Shown one piece after another: positions 1 to 10,478 of a DNA stretch of 64,000 bases. Origin of the DNA: Alphaproteobacteria bacterium (GTDB lineage Bacteria > Pseudomonadota > Alphaproteobacteria > UBA8366 > Aestuariispiraceae); contig JASJDC010000003.1 of the NCBI GenBank assembly GCA_030065235.1, positions 310,001 to 374,000 on the forward strand, given 5' to 3'. A program made the position numbers and the translations under genes. How positions within the stretch are numbered: the first letter of the stretch is position 1; each line of letters starts with the position of its first letter. The notes beneath the pieces were generated by a model that worked only from the letters and a program-made list of their open reading frames with translations, was not told where the DNA came from and did no database searches.

Positions 1-2
1 GC

Positions 3-464
3 GCCTGCGCTACCGTCGGCATGATGAATGTCTTTCCGAACTCGCGGAACGTGATCCCGGGCCGCGTCTGGATGACCATCGACATCCGCCATCCGAACGA
101 TGCGGTGCTCGCCGGCATGGACAAGGCGATTCGCGAGGGGATCGAGCGCATCACGTCTGAGATCGGCCTGACCTACGAACTTGAGCAAATCTTCTACTAC
201 GCGCCGGTGCCGTTCGAGGAAAGCTGTGTTGACGCCGTGCGCAAAGGGGCCGAAGCCTGCGAATACAGTATGCGGGATATGGTTTCCGGCGCAGGCCATG
301 ACGCTTGCTACATCTCTAAGGTGGCGCCGACCTCGATGATCTTCGTGCCCTGTATCGACGGCATCAGCCATAACGAGGTCGAGGACGCGAAGCCGGAATG
401 GATCACCGCCGGAGCCAACGTCTTGTTGCACGCCATGCTGGAGAAGGCCGGCGCCGCTTCATGA
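3..464 (+). CDS. Zn-dependent amidohydrolase of the M20 family, C-terminal part (N-carbamoyl amino acid hydrolase / beta-ureidopropionase-like)
   Basis: The reading frame is open from the window edge, so the N-terminal part of the protein, with most metal ligands, lies upstream. The visible 153 residues match the C-terminal part of the catalytic domain of hydantoinase/carbamoylase enzymes: a PGRVWMTIDIRHPN strand, a VSGAGHDA segment with a conserved His, and IFVPCIDGISHNEVED with the usual His before the final helix. These enzymes hydrolyse N-carbamoyl-beta-alanine or N-carbamoyl-amino acids to the amino acid, CO2 and ammonia in the cytoplasm. The stop overlaps the next ATG (ATGA), so it is translationally coupled to the ABC importer. 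With dihydropyrimidinase downstream, beta-ureidopropionase is the likeliest role; a hydantoin-specific L-carbamoylase is the alternative. Confidence 0.82.
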   Translation, partial: ACATVGMMNVFPNSRNVIPGRVWMTIDIRHPNDAVLAGMDKAIREGIERITSEIGLTYELEQIFYYAPVPFEESCVDAVRKGAEACEYSMRDMVSGAGHDACYISKVAPTSMIFVPCIDGISHNEVEDAKPEWITAGANVLLHAMLEKAGAAS

Positions 465-1312
465 ATGGACCGGCAAGCGGCGCAGCTCTAGACAACACGA
501 TCGAGGACGGGGCCCAGCCTGCGCCTGCCGCTGACGACCGCGTCGTCGAGATCAAGAATCTGTCGGTCACGTTCGATACGGCCGACGCGCCGGTTTATGC
601 GCTGTCTGATGTCGATCTGGATATCGCCCGCGGCGACTTCGTTTCTTTCATTGGCCCGTCCGGCTGCGGCAAGACGACCTTGCTGCGGGTGATCGCGGAT
701 CTGGAGAAACCGACTGGCGGCGCGATTTACGTCAACGGGGTCTCGCCCGTCGAGGCGCGCGAGGGGCGGGCTTACGGCTATGTCTTTCAAGCGCCAGCGC
801 TCTACCCCTGGCGCACGATCGAACGCAACGTCACGCTGCCGCTGGAGGTGATGGGCGTGCCGGCGGACGAGCGCAAGGAGCGCGCGCGACGCTACCTCGA
901 TCTGGTCAATCTCGGCGGCTTCGACAAGAAGTTCCCGTGGCAATTGTCAGGCGGCATGCAGCAACGCGCCTCGATCGCCCGCGCCTTGTCCTTCGATCCC
1001 GACTTGCTGCTGATGGACGAGCCCTTCGGCGCCTTGGACGAAATCGTCCGCGACCATTTGAACGAGCAACTCCTCAGGTTGTGGGACAAGACCGGCAAGA
1101 CCGTTGTCTTTGTCACGCATTCGATCCCCGAGGCGGTGTTCCTCTCGACCCGGATCGTCGTGATGTCGCCGCGGCCCGGGCGGATCATCGACGTGATCGA
1201 GTGCGGCTTCCCGCGCGACCGCACGCTCGATATCCGCGAGACGCCCGAGTTCCTGGAGATCGCGCATCGTGTGCGCGAAGGGTTGCGGGCGGGACACTTC
1301 TATGACGACTGA
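461..1312 (+). CDS. ABC transporter ATPase, NitT/TauT family
   Basis: This 283-residue protein is a cytoplasmic ATPase that powers an importer. Walker A is GPSGCGKTT (about residues 65-73), the Q-loop sits in VFQAPALYPWRT, the signature is LSGGMQQRAS (about 162) and Walker B with the D-loop is LLLMDEPFGALDE. The ALYPWRT and GMQQR forms are typical of the nitrate/sulfonate/taurine (SsuB/TauB) subfamily. The ATG overlaps the upstream stop by four bases, and an ORF extension further upstream inside the hydrolase gene is not needed. Two permeases and a binding protein follow. The gene context suggests pyrimidines, dihydropyrimidines or related ring compounds as substrate; the ATPase alone cannot tell. 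Confidence 0.93.
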   Translation: MNGPASGAALDNTIEDGAQPAPAADDRVVEIKNLSVTFDTADAPVYALSDVDLDIARGDFVSFIGPSGCGKTTLLRVIADLEKPTGGAIYVNGVSPVEAREGRAYGYVFQAPALYPWRTIERNVTLPLEVMGVPADERKERARRYLDLVNLGGFDKKFPWQLSGGMQQRASIARALSFDPDLLLMDEPFGALDEIVRDHLNEQLLRLWDKTGKTVVFVTHSIPEAVFLSTRIVVMSPRPGRIIDVIECGFPRDRTLDIRETPEFLEIAHRVREGLRAGHFYDD

Positions 1313-2228
1313 GGTTGCCGCGTCCGTTGGGTCGAGGCGGCCGTCCTTTCTGACCCGCATGGCGGAGGGAAGGGCGCTGCCCATCGCGGTCGTCTCGCTT
1401 GCCGTGCTTGTGATCTGGTATCTCGGCGCAATCTATCTGAACGCCCAGCTTCAGATCGACCGGTTCGACCGCGCCGAACAGGACTGGACCGCGCGCGATC
1501 TGATCGTCGGGACGCTGTCGCAAGACCGTCCGCTTCTGCCGGCGCCGCATCAGATCCTCTTGGAGATGAATAAGACGATCTTCCAGACCAGCATCACCTC
1601 GAAACGCAGCCTCGTCTATCATTCCTGGGTGACGCTTTCCTCAACGCTATTGGGGTTCGCGGTCGGATGCCTGCTGGGGATCCTGCTGGCGGTCGGCATC
1701 GTCCATGTCCGCACCATGGAGAAGAGCCTGATGCCTTGGGTGATCTCCTCGCAGACCATCCCGATCCTGGCCATTGCGCCGATGATCGTCGTGGTGCTCG
1801 GCGCCATCGGTCTGAAGGGGCTCGTGCCCAAAGCGATCATCTCGACCTATCTCTGCTTTTTTCCGATCACGATCGGCATGGTGAAGGGGCTGCGCTCGCC
1901 GGAAATACTGCAGATGGATCTGATGCGCACCTACGCCGCCAGCCGTTGGCAGACCTTCTGGAAATTGCGCTGGCCGGCGGCGACGCCCTTCCTGTTCGCC
2001 AGCGCCAAAGTCGCCATCGCGATCAGCCTGGTCGGCGCCATTGTCGGTGAATTGCCGACCGGCGCCCGCGCCGGGCTTGGCGCGCGTTTGTTAGCCGGGT
2101 CGTATTATGGCCAGACCATCCAGATTTGGTCGGCGCTGATCACCGCCGCCATCCTGGCCGGTTTGTTGGTCGCGCTGGTCGGCGTGATCGAGCGCATTGT
2201 CCTGAAGCGGATGGGGGCGACGCCGTGA
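1302..2228 (+). CDS. ABC transporter permease, NitT/TauT family
   Basis: The 308-residue integral membrane protein belongs to the BPD_transp_1 fold. It has an N-terminal membrane segment at about residues 27-45 and a long periplasmic stretch. A core of membrane helices then surrounds the EAA-type cytoplasmic loop, seen as the stretch from LMRTYAASRWQTFWKLRWP onward, which couples to the ATPase. I chose the ATG at 1302 because it overlaps the end of the ATPase gene by 11 bases and gives a normal N-terminus. It pairs with the second permease directly downstream as a heterodimer. Confidence 0.9.
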   Translation: MTTEVAASVGSRRPSFLTRMAEGRALPIAVVSLAVLVIWYLGAIYLNAQLQIDRFDRAEQDWTARDLIVGTLSQDRPLLPAPHQILLEMNKTIFQTSITSKRSLVYHSWVTLSSTLLGFAVGCLLGILLAVGIVHVRTMEKSLMPWVISSQTIPILAIAPMIVVVLGAIGLKGLVPKAIISTYLCFFPITIGMVKGLRSPEILQMDLMRTYAASRWQTFWKLRWPAATPFLFASAKVAIAISLVGAIVGELPTGARAGLGARLLAGSYYGQTIQIWSALITAAILAGLLVALVGVIERIVLKRMGATP

Positions 2229-3358
2229 GGGGCTTGATGGCGGGCCTCCAGCCGGTCCCGATTATTGTCACAGCGGGCCTTGTGGGCTCCCTACTGTTCG
2301 CCGCCGGCCCAGACGGGCGCCTGATCACGCTGCCGGGCGGCGCGCTGTTGTCCGGATTGATGGCGGCGGCCGTGCCGTGGCTGGTCTGGCGACGCGACCG
2401 CAGCGCGCTGACGACCGTGGTCTTGACGGCGCTAGTGGCGCTCATCGCCTGGCGCACGATCCAATGGACCGGCGCCGATTTGGCGGGGGTCGCCGGCCTC
2501 GGCTTCTGGAGCTTCGTGGTCGGCCTCTGGGCGCTGGCCTGGCGCGCGGTGGACGGACTGGCGGCGCTGGAGACACCGGAGCAGGGCTGGGGCCGGCTGG
2601 TCGCGCTCGCGGCGCCCTGCGGCTTCGGGCTCTGGCTGGTCTATGGCTGGGAAGTCATCGTCGGCGGCTTTGGCGTGCCGCAGGTTCTGCTGCCGGCCCC
2701 AAGTCAAATCCTGGCGACATTCGCAAGCTCGACCGATATTCTCTGGGCGGATTTTCAGCAGACCTTCATCAAGTCGGTCCTGACGGGCTATGCGATGGGT
2801 TGCGGCGCCGGGTTTATCGTCGCGGTCCTGGTCGACCGCTCGCCCTTTTTGCAGCGGGGCTTGTTGCCCTTGGGCAATCTCGTTAGCGCTCTGCCGATCA
2901 TCGGCATCGCCCCGATCATGGTGATGTGGTTCGGCTTCGACTGGCAGTCCAAGGCGGCGGTTGTCGTGGTGATGACCTTCTTCCCGATGCTGGTGAACAG
3001 TCTGGCCGGTCTGGCCGCCGCCGGCGCGCTGGAGCGCGAGTTGATGCAGACCTACGGGGCCAGCTATTGGCAGACCTTGCTGAAGACACGGCTGCCGCTG
3101 GCCTTGCCCTTCATCTTCAATGCGTTGAAGATCAACTCCACGCTCGCCTTGATCGGCGCCATTGTCGCGGAGTTCTTCGGAACCCCCATCGTCGGCATGG
3201 GCTTCCGGATATCGACCGAAGTCGGCCGCATGAATGTCGATATGGTGTGGGCGGAGATTTTGATGGCCGCGATGGCGGGCTCGGCCTTCTACGGCGCACT
3301 GGCCTTGCTCGAACGGTCGGTCACATTCTGGCACCCGTCGTTCCGACACCGGTCGTAA
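2225..3358 (+). CDS. ABC transporter permease with extended N-terminal membrane domain, NitT/TauT family
   Basis: A 377-residue permease that partners the preceding one. The last 250 residues are a standard NitT/TauT permease with a second EAA-type loop (LMQTYGASYWQTLLKTRLP). The first 120 or so residues add several hydrophobic segments that ordinary SsuC/TauC permeases lack. The GTG start overlaps the upstream stop as GTGA; an ATG twelve bases later is an alternative. The similar loop sequences in the two permeases (TYAASRWQTFWK and TYGASYWQTLLK) suggest an old duplication. Confidence 0.88.
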   Translation: MRGLMAGLQPVPIIVTAGLVGSLLFAAGPDGRLITLPGGALLSGLMAAAVPWLVWRRDRSALTTVVLTALVALIAWRTIQWTGADLAGVAGLGFWSFVVGLWALAWRAVDGLAALETPEQGWGRLVALAAPCGFGLWLVYGWEVIVGGFGVPQVLLPAPSQILATFASSTDILWADFQQTFIKSVLTGYAMGCGAGFIVAVLVDRSPFLQRGLLPLGNLVSALPIIGIAPIMVMWFGFDWQSKAAVVVVMTFFPMLVNSLAGLAAAGALERELMQTYGASYWQTLLKTRLPLALPFIFNALKINSTLALIGAIVAEFFGTPIVGMGFRISTEVGRMNVDMVWAEILMAAMAGSAFYGALALLERSVTFWHPSFRHRS

Positions 3359-3426
3359 AGGCCGGGCGGCGGCGGAACAGGGAGGCTGAAACAATCCAAC
3401 AGAAAAGCGAAACAGGAGGCTTAACG

Positions 3427-4434
3427 ATGAAGACGATCAGAAACGCGGTCTTGGGCGCGGCGATGGGCGCCGCGGCCGTTGGGGGCGTGTCGGCGGGCGC
3501 GCAGGCCGCCGACGAGGTGACCCTGCAGCTCAAATGGGTCACCCAGGCGCAATTCGCCGGTTACTACGTCGCGAAGGACAAGGGGCTGTACGAAGAAGCG
3601 GGGCTCGATGTGACGATCAATCCCGGCGGCCCGGACATCTCGCCGCCGCAGGTGATCGCCGGCGGCGGGGCGGACGTGATCATCGACTGGATGCCGTCCG
3701 CCTTGGCGTCGCGGGAGAAGGGCGTGCCGTTGGTGAATATCGCCCAGCCCTTCAAACGGTCCGGCATGATGCTCACTTGTCGTAAGGACACCGGCATCGT
3801 TCAACCGGCGGATTTCAAGGGCAAGACGCTCGGCGTCTGGTTCTTCGGCAACGAGTACCCGTTCCTGAGTTGGATGTCTCAACTCGGCATCCCGACGACG
3901 GGCGGGGATGACGGCGTCACGGTCCTGAAACAGGGCTTCAACGTCGATCCGATCCTGCAAAAGCAGGCTGACTGCATCTCGACCATGACCTATAACGAGT
4001 ATTGGCAAGTGATCGACGCTGGCATTCCCGCGGACGACCTGGTCGTCTTCAAGTACGAGGATCAGGGCGTGTCCACGATGGAGGACGGTCTCTATGTGCT
4101 GGAGGAAAACCTCAACGATCCGGCCTTCGTGGATAAGATGGCGCGTTTCGTCTCGGCCTCGATGAAGGGCTGGGCCTGGGCGCGTGAAAACCCCGAAGAG
4201 GCGGCGATGATCGTGCTGGAGAATGACGACACCGGCGCTCAGACCGAGAAGCACCAGGTCCGGATGATGGGCGAGATCAACCTGCTGACCGAAGGCTCAA
4301 GCGGCAAGCTTGCGCCGGAGGATTACGAGCGGACGGTCGCGACTCTTCTGTCCGGCGGCTCCGATCCAGTGATCACCAAAGCGCCCGAAGGCGCCTGGAC
4401 TCACGCGGTGACGGACAAGGCTGGCGTAAATTGA
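3427..4434 (+). CDS. Periplasmic substrate-binding protein, NMT1/THI5-like (pyrimidine-type ligand likely)
   Basis: The 335-residue protein starts with a Sec signal peptide (a charged KTIRN start, an Ala/Gly-rich core, cleavage near AQAADE). The mature part begins TLQLKWVTQAQFAGYYVAKD, the hallmark of the NMT1/THI5-like family that binds pyrimidine, riboflavin or thiamine-precursor-like ligands. A strong Shine-Dalgarno AGGAGG lies just before the ATG at 3427. A hairpin follows at 4451-4475 before dihydropyrimidinase, which could set unequal expression within the operon. Ligand identity is inferred from the neighbouring ring-opening enzymes. Confidence 0.9.
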   Translation: MKTIRNAVLGAAMGAAAVGGVSAGAQAADEVTLQLKWVTQAQFAGYYVAKDKGLYEEAGLDVTINPGGPDISPPQVIAGGGADVIIDWMPSALASREKGVPLVNIAQPFKRSGMMLTCRKDTGIVQPADFKGKTLGVWFFGNEYPFLSWMSQLGIPTTGGDDGVTVLKQGFNVDPILQKQADCISTMTYNEYWQVIDAGIPADDLVVFKYEDQGVSTMEDGLYVLEENLNDPAFVDKMARFVSASMKGWAWARENPEEAAMIVLENDDTGAQTEKHQVRMMGEINLLTEGSSGKLAPEDYERTVATLLSGGSDPVITKAPEGAWTHAVTDKAGVN

Positions 4435-5958
<1,524 letters not shown>

Positions 5959-5994
5959 GTGCGGTAGGGTCCTGTCAGGGTCGGGTCATCCAAA

Positions 5995-6025
5995 TTGGAG
6001 GCGGCGTTGCATGCGCCGCCTCCAA
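5995..6025. other. Perfect 12-bp inverted repeat between hydA and the next gene
   Basis: TTGGAGGCGGCG pairs perfectly with CGCCGCCTCCAA around a seven-base loop. There is no T-run on the + strand side, so a classic terminator is not shown. It separates the pyrimidine operon from the aspartate dehydrogenase family gene. Confidence 0.5.
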
Positions 6026-6069
6026 CGTATGTCGCCTGCCGGCTGTGTTTGCGTTCAAGGAGGCGTTGC

Positions 6070-6873
6070 ATGATCAGGGTTGGGGTTGCTGGGCTGGGTG
6101 CGATCGGGTTGCAGGTGGCCGCGTTTTTGGACGCGACGGACCTGCCGCTGGCATTGGCCGGCGTCTCCGCCTCTTCGCCTGCGTCGGCGGCGGCGAAAAC
6201 GGCCGGCCTAAAATCAGCGCCGCCGGCGCTTGAGGCGGCGCAGCTCCACACGGTGGCTGATGTGGTCGTCGAGGCGCTCCCGCCCGAAGCCTTTCGGCCG
6301 GTTGCGGAAGCGACCTTGGCCGCCGGCCGCACCTTGGTCGCTCTGTCGGCGACCCAACTCTTGGAGCATTGGGATTTGGTTGCGTTGGCGCGGAAGAGCG
6401 GCGGCCGCATCGTCATTCCGACCGGCGCGCTTCTGGCGTTGGACGTCGTGCGTGCGGCGTCGGAGGGCGTCATCCATTCGCTTGTCATGAAAACGCGTAA
6501 GCCGCCGCGCGGACTGGCCAAGGCGCCCTATGTGATCGAACAGGGCATCGACCTGTCCAACTTGCAGGAGCCGTTGCGCCTGTTCGCCGGCCCTGTGCGG
6601 GATGCGGCGCAGAAGTTCCCCGCGAATGTAAATGTCGCCGTGGCTTTGGCGCTGGCCGGCCCGGGCGTTGATAAGACGCAGTACGAGGTCTGGGCCGATC
6701 CGGGTGTCGAGCGGAACACACATACGATCGAACTCGACGCCGACTCGACCCGGTTTCAGGCGACCATCGAGGGCGTCCCGACCGAAGAGAACCCGGCGAC
6801 CGGCAAGGTCACTCCGCTCAGCGTCATCGCCTGCCTCAAAGGCATGGTCGAACCGTTGAAGGTCGGGACTTGA
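6070..6873 (+). CDS. L-aspartate dehydrogenase family protein (AspDH/NadX-like)
   Basis: A 267-residue two-domain protein. An N-terminal Rossmann domain carries GVAGLGAIG (residues 4-12), and the C-terminal domain contains the FPANVNVAVALALAG segment characteristic of the DUF108/AspDH family. Such enzymes oxidise L-aspartate to iminoaspartate with NAD(P), feeding NAD synthesis or aspartate turnover. The ATG at 6070 has an AAGGAGG Shine-Dalgarno, which decides the start over in-frame upstream codons. No nadA or nadC lies next to it, so an amino acid catabolic role linked to the upstream pathway is possible. Confidence 0.8.
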   Translation: MIRVGVAGLGAIGLQVAAFLDATDLPLALAGVSASSPASAAAKTAGLKSAPPALEAAQLHTVADVVVEALPPEAFRPVAEATLAAGRTLVALSATQLLEHWDLVALARKSGGRIVIPTGALLALDVVRAASEGVIHSLVMKTRKPPRGLAKAPYVIEQGIDLSNLQEPLRLFAGPVRDAAQKFPANVNVAVALALAGPGVDKTQYEVWADPGVERNTHTIELDADSTRFQATIEGVPTEENPATGKVTPLSVIACLKGMVEPLKVGT

Positions 6874-7153
6874 TGCGCGTGTCCCATTGGTCCTATGCAG
6901 CGCGCCGGCTGACAGTTGGTTTCCTCAAAATCTCGCCGCGCAAAGGAGGTCAGGGTTGAGCCCGAAGCGCCGCATGCCGCGCCAACGTCCGCTGCTGGAG
7001 AGGTAGACAAAAACGTGATAACACCAAAGGCAGTTTTGCAAAGGGTTTCTGGGGCAGGAATTTCCAACAATTTCGGTTGAGTTCGCCGACGTGACAAAAA
7101 CGACCGTTCTTGACCGGTAGGTTTTGGCAGGGGGTATTTGACAAACTGCGTGC

Positions 7154-7753
7154 CTACTCACATCCGTTATGACGGCGCCACATCTCTGGATCGTGTCCAT
7201 CCGGCACGGTTTCACACGGATCATCCGCATACCCGCGCAAGACATTGTACCTCTGGATTTGCGCGTCGCTTAGAAGTTCGGGTGTAGACAGATGCCGGGA
7301 AAGGTGGATGAACCGCAACTCGGCGCGCGCCTCAGCAGCCTCTGCGAGCAGGTTGCGAAGCTTCTCTTCGGAAAAATCGGAACCGGCGAAGGCGTCGCTC
7401 AATGCCGCCTCGGCGGCGATGAAACGCTCCCCGGCAGCGACGGCAGCCGTGCGCATCTGCTCATAGATCGCAGAAATCGCTTCCACTTGGCTTGCCGAAA
7501 GGTCCAGTTCTTCCTCAAGCTCAAGAAGATGGGCAGGCCCGGGTCGGCCGTTCAATTCGGCTGGCAAGGCCAGGCCCCAGCCTCCGCCACGCCGCAACTC
7601 CTCGATGTCTTGTTCCGAGAGGCTCTTGATTTCGCGCGCTTCAAAACCGGCATAAGGCGCGTTGTTTCCCCCATGCCCGTGGTCTTGTGCGAACGCTGCC
7701 AATGGCAATACGATGATCATCAAGACCAAAGATTTCATAAGTTGCAGAGCCAT
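7154..7753 (-). CDS. Spy/CpxP-like periplasmic protein (heavy-metal sensor-like)
   Basis: The 199-residue product has a signal peptide (MKSLVLMIIVLPLAAFAQ), a short His/Gly-rich segment (DHGHGG) and an all-helical middle with LSASQVEAISAIYEQM, which resembles the LTxxQ motif of Spy/CpxP periplasmic chaperones and 'heavy-metal resistance' proteins. The C-terminus carries two cysteines (CETVP and the final CE). The start at 7753 has GGAAGGAC eight bases upstream; longer frames run into the promoter region. It is divergent from a Crp/Fnr regulator 61 bases away, the likely regulator. Base composition around it is lower in GC than the flanking operons. Confidence 0.65.
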   Translation of the reverse strand: MALQLMKSLVLMIIVLPLAAFAQDHGHGGNNAPYAGFEAREIKSLSEQDIEELRRGGGWGLALPAELNGRPGPAHLLELEEELDLSASQVEAISAIYEQMRTAAVAAGERFIAAEAALSDAFAGSDFSEEKLRNLLAEAAEARAELRFIHLSRHLSTPELLSDAQIQRYNVLRGYADDPCETVPDGHDPEMWRRHNGCE

Positions 7754-7814
7754 TTCGACGTCCTTCCAGGTCAACATGCCGAACAACGGGTAGCATCGGA
7801 CCGATTTCATCCAT

Positions 7815-7828
7815 ATGATCATTATCAT
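7815..7828. promoter_or_regulatory. Inverted repeat over the Crp/Fnr gene start
   Basis: ATGAT, four bases, then ATCAT. The repeat sits at the start of the regulator gene and next to the divergent Spy-like gene. The placement suggests an operator, but the half-sites do not match the standard Fnr or Crp consensus. Confidence 0.3.
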
Positions 7829-8351
7829 GTGGAATGTCGTATCTGGGCTTTTCGAAACGGGGCAAATCGTGCCGCTTCAGGCCGGGCAGACCGCCTTCCG
7901 GACAGGTGATCGCGTTATGTCGATGTATCTGGTCGTCGAAGGTGGGGTCGACCTTGTGCGCTATACAGCGAGCGGCACTTCGTTGATCTTGAACCGTGTC
8001 AGCCCGGGCAACGTTTTGGCGGAGGCTTCGGCGTATTCAGTGCAATACCATTGTGACGGTCAAGCCAGCACGAAGACCCGGCTAAGATCGCTTCCGGTTT
8101 CGCTGTTCCTGGAACGGCTTCACAGCTCCGCAGACGTTGCACGCCTTTGGGCTGCCCAGTTGGCTCGTGAGTTGCAGAACGCGCGGATGCAGTCCGAAAT
8201 TCGGTCACTCAAAACTGTGGCTGAACGATTGGACGCATGGCTCGGGTTGCAGAATACATTGCCGCCGAGAGGTGAGATACAAGACCTTGCGCGCGTTCTC
8301 GGCGTATCGCGCGAGGCGCTCTATCGTGAACTCGCGCGGCGGCGAAAATAG
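7815..8351 (+). CDS. Crp/Fnr family transcriptional regulator
   Basis: At 178 residues this is a short member. A cyclic-nucleotide-binding beta-barrel comes first (VPLQAGQTAFRTGDRVMSMYLVVEGGVDLVRY), then a dimer helix (LARELQNARMQSEIRSLKTVAERL) and a C-terminal winged helix with the recognition helix VSREALYRELARRR. No Fe-S cysteines of the Fnr type are visible at the N-terminus. Two in-frame ATGs (7815, 7827) are possible starts and neither has a clear Shine-Dalgarno. An ATGAT-N4-ATCAT inverted repeat overlaps both, suggesting autoregulation. The divergent Spy-like gene is the natural target. Confidence 0.8.
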   Translation: MIIIMWNVVSGLFETGQIVPLQAGQTAFRTGDRVMSMYLVVEGGVDLVRYTASGTSLILNRVSPGNVLAEASAYSVQYHCDGQASTKTRLRSLPVSLFLERLHSSADVARLWAAQLARELQNARMQSEIRSLKTVAERLDAWLGLQNTLPPRGEIQDLARVLGVSREALYRELARRRK

Positions 8352-8507
8352 AAGCCGAGTGACAAAACCCATACGTTTCTGTCACAGGCGAAAACCACTG
8401 TTTTTGGCACGGAGTTGAGAGTCGCCATTGGAGCCTTCGCAACTAATGTCAGAATCGTCCGCGAACCGAACACACTCCTCGCCATTGCCGTAGCGTCAAA
8501 ATGTTCT

Positions 8508-10478
8508 CTAATTCCCCGCCTGAATGAAGTCGAAAGCCTTCATCAGGTCGTCGGCGGCTTGTTCCTCGCCGATCGCGGCGCCTTCGCGTCTGGGATCGGC
8601 GCCGCCCTCTAAATCGTCATCGTCGATCACGATCATATGCAGCCCGCTTGTCATCGGACTGACGGTTAGCGCATAACCCCGGGCTTCCAATGCGCCGGCC
8701 AGCGCCAGGGCGGCGGGCCCTTCTTCCAACTCCAGGCGGCCGGTGTTCCGGTGCAGGTAATGCGGCGCGTTCACCGCCTCCTGCGGGTTCATGTCCCAAT
8801 CGATGACATTGATGATCGACTGAAGCGTGTAGCCGATGATCCGACTGCCGCCGGGCGAGCCGGTGACCATCATCAGGTCGCGATCCTCGTCAAAGACCAG
8901 CGTCGGCGCCATGGAACTGCGCGGCCTTTTGCCCGGCTCGATCCGGTTCGCTACCGGCTTGCCGTCGCGTTCGGCGCGCCACGAGAAATCGGTGAGTTGG
9001 TTGTTGAGCAGGAAGCCGCGCACCATCAGGCGCGAGCCGAAACCGGTCTCGATGCTGCTGGTCAGGCTGACCGCGTTGCCGTCTCGATCGACGATGGAGA
9101 GATGCGTCGTCGAGGGCAATTCGAGCGACATGTCCATCGCCCGACTGGCGGCCCCGTCCGGCTGGCCGGGGTCCTTCGGCTGTTTCTCGCCCGCGCCGAG
9201 ATCCATCGACTGGGCGCGGGATCGGACATAGGCCGGGTCCAGCAGGCCGCGCAGCGGCACCTTGACGAAATCGCTGTCGGCGAGGAAGGCGTTCCGGTCG
9301 GCGAAGGCCAGGGCCGAGGCTTCGGCGACGGCTTGGATCGCCTCGGGCGAATAAGGCTCGAAATCCTCCAGCTCGACCGTGTTCAGCATCGCCAGCGCCT
9401 GCAGTACCGTGGAACCGCCCGACGAGGGCGGGGCCATGCCACAGACGAAATGCTCGCGATAATCCTGGCACAGGTTGGGCCGGCGCAGCGCGCGATAGGC
9501 GGACATATCTTCAAGCTGCATCCAGCCGGGATTGCGGAAGGCGCCCTGCACGGCGGCGACGATATCCTCGGCGATCGGACCCGTGTAGAACGCGTCAGCG
9601 CCCTTCTCGGCGACTTCTTTCAGCGTCGCGGCGAATTCCGGATTGGTGAGGATCGCGCCGACCGGGTGGGGCGATCCGTCCGCCTGATAGAAATAGGCCC
9701 GCGCGGTCGGGCTGTCGGCGAGGCCGCGCGCGTTGGCCAGCAGACCATGCAGGCGCGGGCTGACCGGGAAACCCGATTCCGCCAGATCGATCGCCGGCTG
9801 GAACAGGGTCGCCCAGGGCAGGGACCCGTGCTGGCGATGCGCCATTTCCAGCATGCGCAACAAGCCGGGAACGCCGACCGAGCGGCCGCCGGCGACCGCA
9901 TCGAAAAAGGCCATGGCGTCGCCGTCTGGCTTCAAAAATGCGGTGTCGGGAATCTCCATCGGGGCCGTCTCGCGCCCGTCATAACTGTCCAGGCGCCGTT
10001 TCGGCTTGTTCCAATGCAGCATGAAGCCGCCGCCGCCGATCCCAGAGGATTGCGGCTCGACGAGGTTCAAGACCATCTGTGCGGCGATGGCGGCGTCGAT
10101 GGCTGAGCCGCCCTGTTCGATCATAATCGCGCCGGCCTGCGCGGCGGCCGGATGCGCGGCGGCGACCATATACTCATCCGCCTCGACAGCGTCATCGTCT
10201 TCCAGAACGATCTCCGGGACGTCGCGGCGCGGTGTGGGCGCTTCGGGTTCGACATCGGCGCCGCCGGAGCCGTCCGCGCTCGTTGACGGCGCGGGCGGCG
10301 CGGGCGTTGTCGTTTGGGGCGTCTCCATGGCGACTGGCGTCTGATCCAGAGCCGCATCCGGGCTGAGCGCCACCGACAGCAGCCCGCCCCCCAGCACCGC
10401 GCCGCCGCCGATGATGACAGCGCCGACGACGGCGACGACCACAGACGGAAAACCGTCGAACGGGGTGCGATTGCTCAT
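8508..10478 (-). CDS. ggt: Gamma-glutamyltransferase / glutathione hydrolase, membrane-anchored
   Basis: The 656-residue protein is an N-terminal nucleophile hydrolase that cleaves gamma-glutamyl bonds, for example of glutathione. The autoprocessing threonine is in the TTH motif (Thr457-His459), followed by LSIVDRDGNAVSLTSSIE. The large-subunit region IGGGGFMLHW and the GSPGGSRI loop are intact. An N-terminal hydrophobic helix (about residues 12-35) followed by a Pro/Thr/Ala-rich linker indicates a periplasmic enzyme held by a membrane anchor rather than a cleaved signal. I chose 10478 because AAGGA lies about nine bases upstream; 10511 is an in-frame alternative. It converges on the Crp/Fnr gene. 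Confidence 0.92.
   Translation of the reverse strand: MSNRTPFDGFPSVVVAVVGAVIIGGGAVLGGGLLSVALSPDAALDQTPVAMETPQTTTPAPPAPSTSADGSGGADVEPEAPTPRRDVPEIVLEDDDAVEADEYMVAAAHPAAAQAGAIMIEQGGSAIDAAIAAQMVLNLVEPQSSGIGGGGFMLHWNKPKRRLDSYDGRETAPMEIPDTAFLKPDGDAMAFFDAVAGGRSVGVPGLLRMLEMAHRQHGSLPWATLFQPAIDLAESGFPVSPRLHGLLANARGLADSPTARAYFYQADGSPHPVGAILTNPEFAATLKEVAEKGADAFYTGPIAEDIVAAVQGAFRNPGWMQLEDMSAYRALRRPNLCQDYREHFVCGMAPPSSGGSTVLQALAMLNTVELEDFEPYSPEAIQAVAEASALAFADRNAFLADSDFVKVPLRGLLDPAYVRSRAQSMDLGAGEKQPKDPGQPDGAASRAMDMSLELPSTTHLSIVDRDGNAVSLTSSIETGFGSRLMVRGFLLNNQLTDFSWRAERDGKPVANRIEPGKRPRSSMAPTLVFDEDRDLMMVTGSPGGSRIIGYTLQSIINVIDWDMNPQEAVNAPHYLHRNTGRLELEEGPAALALAGALEARGYALTVSPMTSGLHMIVIDDDDLEGGADPRREGAAIGEEQAADDLMKAFDFIQAGN

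Noticed and set aside
8751-10106. Long + strand frame opposite gamma-glutamyltransferase (451 codons)
   Set aside because: It mirrors a well-supported GGT gene, is rich in Arg, Ala, Gly and Asp as expected of an antisense GC-rich shadow, and shows no domain.
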